In this document: positions 6,958-8,898 of the stretch, in pieces
Layout: each line of letters opens with the position of its first letter
How positions within the stretch are numbered: position 1 is the first letter of the stretch
Assembly (NCBI GenBank): GCA_009785545.1
Contig: WQWD01000085.1
Coordinates: 1 to 8,898, forward strand
Direction of reading: 5' to 3'
DNA length: 8,898 nt
Origin: Treponema sp.
Lineage (GTDB): Bacteria; Spirochaetota; Spirochaetia; Treponematales; Breznakiellaceae
Position numbers and translations under genes: made by a program
Notes under the pieces: generated by a model
What the model saw: the letters and a program-made list of their open reading frames with translations, nothing else
Database searches by the model: none
What the model was told of the DNA's origin: nothing

Positions 6958-7986
6958 ATGAAAGCTTTATTCATCGGCGGAACTGGCATAATCTCCAGCG
7001 CAATATCAAGACTCGCTCCCAGTTTGGGTTGGGAAATCTACCACTTAAACAGAGGAAACCGCAAAAACGAGTTTCCTGGCGTGAAGCAAATCCTGTGCGA
7101 CATCTCAAAAATACGAGATGGAAGCGAAAAACCGTCAATGTTACGGGAAAAGCTGGAAAAACTACTAGATGGGCAAAAGTTTGATGTTGTTGCGGACTTT
7201 ATTTCCTTTGTTCCCGAACACCTTCAAACAAATTTTGATATTTTTAACGGCTTATGCAGACAATTTATCTTTATTTCATCCGCATCGGCGTATCAAAAAC
7301 CGCTTTCTTCCTACACTGTAACCGAAAGCACACCACTGGCTAACCCTTTTTGGGAATATTCCCGGAACAAAATCGCCTGCGAAGAATTTTTAATGGCAAA
7401 ATACCGCAAAGAAGGCTTCCCTGTCACCATCATACGCCCCAGCCACACTTACGATGAGCGTTCAATCCCGCTTGGAGTTCACGGTCAAAAAGGCACTTGG
7501 CAGGTTGTCAAAAGAATGATCGAAGGCAAACCCGTCATTATCCATGGCGATGGGACAAGCCTTTGGACACTTACCCACACAAACGATTTTGCCGCCGCAT
7601 TTGTCAGGCTGATGGGCAATTTACACACAATCGGGGAAGCCGTGCAAATCACGTCAGACGAAAGTATTACGTGGAATCAAATCTACCAAATAATCGCAGA
7701 CGCAATCAATGTAGAGCTAAACGCCGTACATATCGCCTCAAGCTTCCTTGATAAACATTCCGAAGGCCTCTACGATTTCCGAGGCGGCCTCATCGGCGAC
7801 AAAGCCAACACAGTCGTTTTTGACAACACAAAACTTAAACGGCTTGCCCCGGAATTCACCGCAAAAATCCGTGCAGACGAAGGCCTTAAAATGACGATAA
7901 CAAATGTACTTAAACACCCGGAACTGCAACAGGAAGACATTGAATTTGACAATTGGTGCGACAGAGTGATCGCAAAGTTACAATAA
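6958..7986 (+). CDS. Extended/atypical SDR: NAD-dependent epimerase/dehydratase family protein
   Basis: A 342-residue cytoplasmic oxidoreductase-fold protein. It opens with the Rossmann strand MKALFIGGTGIIS (the GxxGxxG pattern has Ser for the last Gly), then LNRGNR (30-35) for cofactor discrimination, DVVADFISF (76-84), IFISSASAYQKP (104-115), the catalytic-type pair Y134 and K138 in YSRNK, TIIRPSHTYDER (157-168), HGDGTSLWTLTH (196-207) and a C-terminal substrate-side half with GEAVQITSDESITWNQIY (226-243). The active-site Tyr/Lys is intact, so it is probably catalytic, but the substrate (perhaps a nucleotide sugar or another sugar derivative) cannot be told. The motif wording is close to a group I remember mainly from Firmicutes, so transfer is possible. 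An in-frame TTG at 6901 would add 19 residues, but that extension contains the promoter and lacks the Rossmann start pattern, so I reject it. It stands alone, divergent from malQ. Confidence 0.9.
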   Translation: MKALFIGGTGIISSAISRLAPSLGWEIYHLNRGNRKNEFPGVKQILCDISKIRDGSEKPSMLREKLEKLLDGQKFDVVADFISFVPEHLQTNFDIFNGLCRQFIFISSASAYQKPLSSYTVTESTPLANPFWEYSRNKIACEEFLMAKYRKEGFPVTIIRPSHTYDERSIPLGVHGQKGTWQVVKRMIEGKPVIIHGDGTSLWTLTHTNDFAAAFVRLMGNLHTIGEAVQITSDESITWNQIYQIIADAINVELNAVHIASSFLDKHSEGLYDFRGGLIGDKANTVVFDNTKLKRLAPEFTAKIRADEGLKMTITNVLKHPELQQEDIEFDNWCDRVIAKLQ

Positions 7987-7999
7987 GTAGACAATCATC

Positions 8000-8200
8000 G
8001 TACGCAATGGACTGCAGGCTGCGGTGTCTGTCAGGAAAAACTCCCGCGAAGAGTCCGCTCCAGAGCCTCAGCAGATAATAAAAAAGCCTTAAATTAATTG
8101 CAGTTGTAATGAAAATATTCTAAGTTGCTGAGTCTCTTACACGGGGAGCGCGGGAGATGTTTTTCCTGCCAGCCACCGCAGCCCGCAATCCCTTGCGTAC
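8000..8200. repeat. Long imperfect inverted repeat (arms about 73 bp, loop about 54 bp)
   Basis: The left arm 8000-8041 matches the reverse complement of 8159-8200 at 37 of 42 positions, without gaps. After a 3-base insertion in the right arm, TCCCGCG (8042-8048) matches 8149-8155 exactly. A diverged stretch follows, and the match resumes at CTCAGC (8067-8072) with GCTGAG (8127-8132). As RNA it would form a rod about 200 bases long. It could be a structured RNA, a folded 3' end for the SDR transcript, or two copies of one dispersed element in opposite orientation. The mismatches are not consistently G-U on either strand, which tempers the RNA reading. Confidence 0.75.
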
Positions 8201-8212
8201 AAGTTCTGCTGG

Positions 8213-8322
8213 GGTGTTTTGTTCCAATTATGTGTGTATGCCCCCACTGGGGATGTGGTGTAACTGCAATCATGATTGTCATACACCACTACAAAACACC
8301 ACCACCACACAAACATAATTGG
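8213..8322. repeat. Interleaved inverted repeats (pseudoknot topology)
   Basis: Two perfect inverted-repeat pairs cross each other. GGTGTTTTGT (8213-8222) pairs with ACAAAACACC (8291-8300), and CCAATTATG (8224-8232) pairs with CATAATTGG (8314-8322). The order A-B-A'-B' cannot nest, so the pairs either form a pseudoknot or are alternative folds. The second pair extends to 15 of 17 matches. Confidence 0.65.
8255..8289. repeat. Palindrome within the interleaved repeats
   Basis: GTGGTGTA (8255-8262) and TACACCAC (8282-8289) flank the perfect 12-bp palindrome CAATCATGATTG (8267-8278), with 4 and 3 unpaired bases between them. It could be a protein-binding palindrome or the inner hairpin of the larger fold. 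Confidence 0.75.
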
Positions 8323-8471
8323 TATTAACAATCACTCCCTGTAATTGTGCCAAACATATTCAGCGTACTTTACCAAATAAGCTTGCGAATGGGGAAATGC
8401 CATGACTGCGTCTGTGGGTGCGACAGCTAAAATGCCACAGGGTCTTTGGGCAATTTATTTTGTGATAAGCT

Positions 8472-8507
8472 GAAGCTGTCCAAAAACTTCAGTTTTGGGA
8501 CAGCTTC
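8472..8507. repeat. Hairpin repeat, copy 2 (GAAGCTGTCC / GGACAGCTTC)
   Basis: A perfect 10-bp outer stem continues inward through AAAAACT / AGTTTT with one bulge, leaving a very short loop. Compared with copy 1 at 4741-4777, the stem differs at two positions, and both changes are matched on the opposite arm (G-C to A-T and T-A to C-G). Confidence 0.85.
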
Positions 8508-8520
8508 CTTAGATTTAAAT

Positions 8521-8548
8521 GAAAAAGCGGCATTTATGACGCTTTTTC
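8521..8548. repeat. Hairpin GAAAAAGCG / CGCTTTTTC
   Basis: A perfect 9-bp stem, with CAT/ATG inside it also able to pair, between hairpin copies 2 and 3. The T5 in the 3' arm on either strand gives it a terminator-like look, but no T run follows the stem. Confidence 0.7.
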
Positions 8549-8551
8549 GGA

Positions 8552-8589
8552 AGCCTGCCTCAAAACTGACCGAGTTTTTGGGGCAGGCT
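8552..8589. repeat. Hairpin repeat, copy 3 (AGCCTGCC / GGCAGGCT)
   Basis: An 8-bp outer stem continues through TCAAAACT / AGTTTTTGGG, with a bulge or mismatch, around GACCG. The AAAACT/AGTTTT core is shared with copies 1 and 2 while the outer stem is more diverged, so it is a more distant member of the family. Confidence 0.75.
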
Positions 8590-8652
8590 CATGTGCGTAA
8601 ATAAAAGCCAAACCCATTTAGCAGACATGGCATTTCCCCATTCGCAAGCATG

Positions 8653-8704
8653 ATTGTAACAGGCTCTCAGTTTGTTACAATTACTCCTTGACAATTATTA
8701 CAAC
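8653..8704. promoter_or_regulatory. Candidate operator: three TTACAA-type half-sites
   Basis: ATTGTAAC (8653-8660) and GTTACAAT (8674-8681) form a perfect 8-bp inverted repeat with a 13-bp gap, and ATTACAAC (8697-8704) repeats the second half-site in direct orientation. Start-to-start spacings are 21 and 23 bp, about two helical turns. The third site lies in the promoter spacer and the pair lies just upstream of the -35, a position suited to a repressor or activator. Confidence 0.5.
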
Positions 8705-8717
8705 ATAACCATATAAT
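8688..8717 (+). promoter_or_regulatory. Consensus sigma70-type promoter of the truncated gene
   Basis: A perfect -35 TTGACA (8688-8693) is followed by an 18-bp spacer and a perfect -10 TATAAT (8712-8717). Seven bases separate the -10 from the ATG at 8725, the same distance as for the SDR gene, and there is no Shine-Dalgarno between. A leaderless transcript is expected. Confidence 0.7.
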
Positions 8718-8724
8718 CTGAATA

Positions 8725-8763
8725 ATGATTAAAGAAAGGGCTGTTGCCCGTAAAAGATTAATA
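8725..8763 (+). CDS. Start of an unidentified gene, cut by the low-complexity contig end
   Basis: ATG at 8725 begins a frame reading MIKERAVARKRLI before the C22 run. Thirteen residues, basic and Arg/Lys-rich, are too few to assign a family. The call rests on the consensus promoter placed exactly for a leaderless start and on the operator-like sites upstream. A GGGC-TGTT-GCCC mini-hairpin (8738-8749) lies within these codons. The downstream sequence cannot be trusted. Confidence 0.3.

Positions 8764-8898
<135 letters not shown>

Larger units (their letters stand above)
8381..8649. repeat. 269-bp unit closed by a perfect 24-bp inverted repeat
   Basis: Positions 8381-8404 (beginning GCTTGCGAATGGGG) and 8626-8649 (ending CCCCATTCGCAAGC) are exact reverse complements; after one mismatch, four more bases (CTGC) pair on the inner side. 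The 221 bp between contain a 6-bp stem (CTGTGG 8412-8417 with CCACAG 8435-8440) and the hairpins at 8472-8507, 8521-8548 and 8552-8589, with no open reading frame of note. I find no clear target-site duplication outside the repeat. It could be a MITE-like element or a multi-branched RNA with a 24-bp closing helix. Confidence 0.8.
7987..8724. other. Gene-free structured region of about 740 bp
   Basis: I see no convincing coding sequence here on either strand. Short open frames at 8094-8331 run through inverted repeats on both strands and have no ribosome-binding sites or family resemblance. The region instead carries several inverted repeats, two hairpins of the 4741-4777 family, a 24-bp closing repeat and a promoter, each listed separately. 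GC-rich blocks (8010-8060, 8140-8190) contrast with the AT-rich surroundings. Confidence 0.7.

Noticed and set aside
8000..8200. 6S RNA or RNase P RNA
   Set aside because: The length is similar to 6S, but no central bubble with open-promoter-like features or RNase P signature sequence is seen.
8296..8309. CAC-rich microsatellite
   Set aside because: Only about four imperfect units, explained by the inverted-repeat arms around it.
8094..8331. Small open frames of about 60-70 codons on both strands
   Set aside because: They overlap inverted repeats and each other, lack ribosome-binding sites, and have repetitive Cys/His/Pro/Trp-rich translations resembling no family I know.
8381..8649. Retron msr-msd (inverted repeats enclosing hairpins, gene downstream)
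   Set aside because: No reverse transcriptase is visible, the downstream gene has its own promoter after the second repeat, and the 24-bp repeat with dispersed-family hairpins does not match the usual a1/a2 plus msr layout. The truncated downstream gene leaves it untested.

Overview
The window looks like the end of an assembled chromosomal contig from a spirochete, most likely a Treponema-like host-associated bacterium. I infer this from the moderately AT-rich coding style, a 'V-I-S-C' lipobox on an LPP20-like lipoprotein, a TIGR02757/DUF2400 gene, and a dispersed family of GAGGCTGTTC-type hairpins. The genus is an inference; no rRNA or other marker gene is present.

Layout. Positions 2-1099 (+) hold the C-terminal three quarters of guaB (IMP dehydrogenase), cut by the left edge. 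It overlaps by ATGA with a TIGR02757-family gene (1096-1863, +). Converging on these is a minus-strand run that reads malQ (6817-4784), then an LPP20-like lipoprotein (4726-3665), then a Ycf46-like AAA+ ATPase (3638-1872). The short gaps suggest one transcript from a clear sigma70-type promoter ahead of malQ (6854-6882). A perfect 10-bp-stem hairpin sits in the malQ-lipoprotein gap, next to the lipoprotein ribosome-binding site. Divergent from malQ is an atypical extended SDR / NAD-dependent epimerase-dehydratase (6958-7986, +). Its consensus promoter places the transcription start at the ATG, which implies a leaderless mRNA.

About 740 bp (7987-8724) carry no convincing gene but are dense in structure. 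There is a 200-bp imperfect inverted repeat (8000-8200), then an interleaved (pseudoknot-topology) set of inverted repeats around a palindrome (8213-8322). Next comes a 269-bp unit closed by a perfect 24-bp inverted repeat (8381-8649) that encloses four smaller hairpins. Two of these belong to the same family as the hairpin beside malQ. A consensus promoter with three TTACAA-type half-sites follows (8653-8717). Its spacing again puts the ATG of a truncated gene (8725) at the expected transcription start, the same geometry as the SDR gene.

From 8764 the sequence is 22 C, then T, A and T runs. This is most likely assembly or sequencing noise at a contig end, though a real C tract that broke the assembly cannot be excluded.

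The genes cover purine nucleotide synthesis (guaB), glucan metabolism (malQ), a probable envelope lipoprotein and an uncharacterised AAA+ ATPase. I see no defence system, CRISPR array, integrase, transposase, tRNA or rRNA. The least explained part is the structured non-coding block and the leaderless promoters on either side of it.
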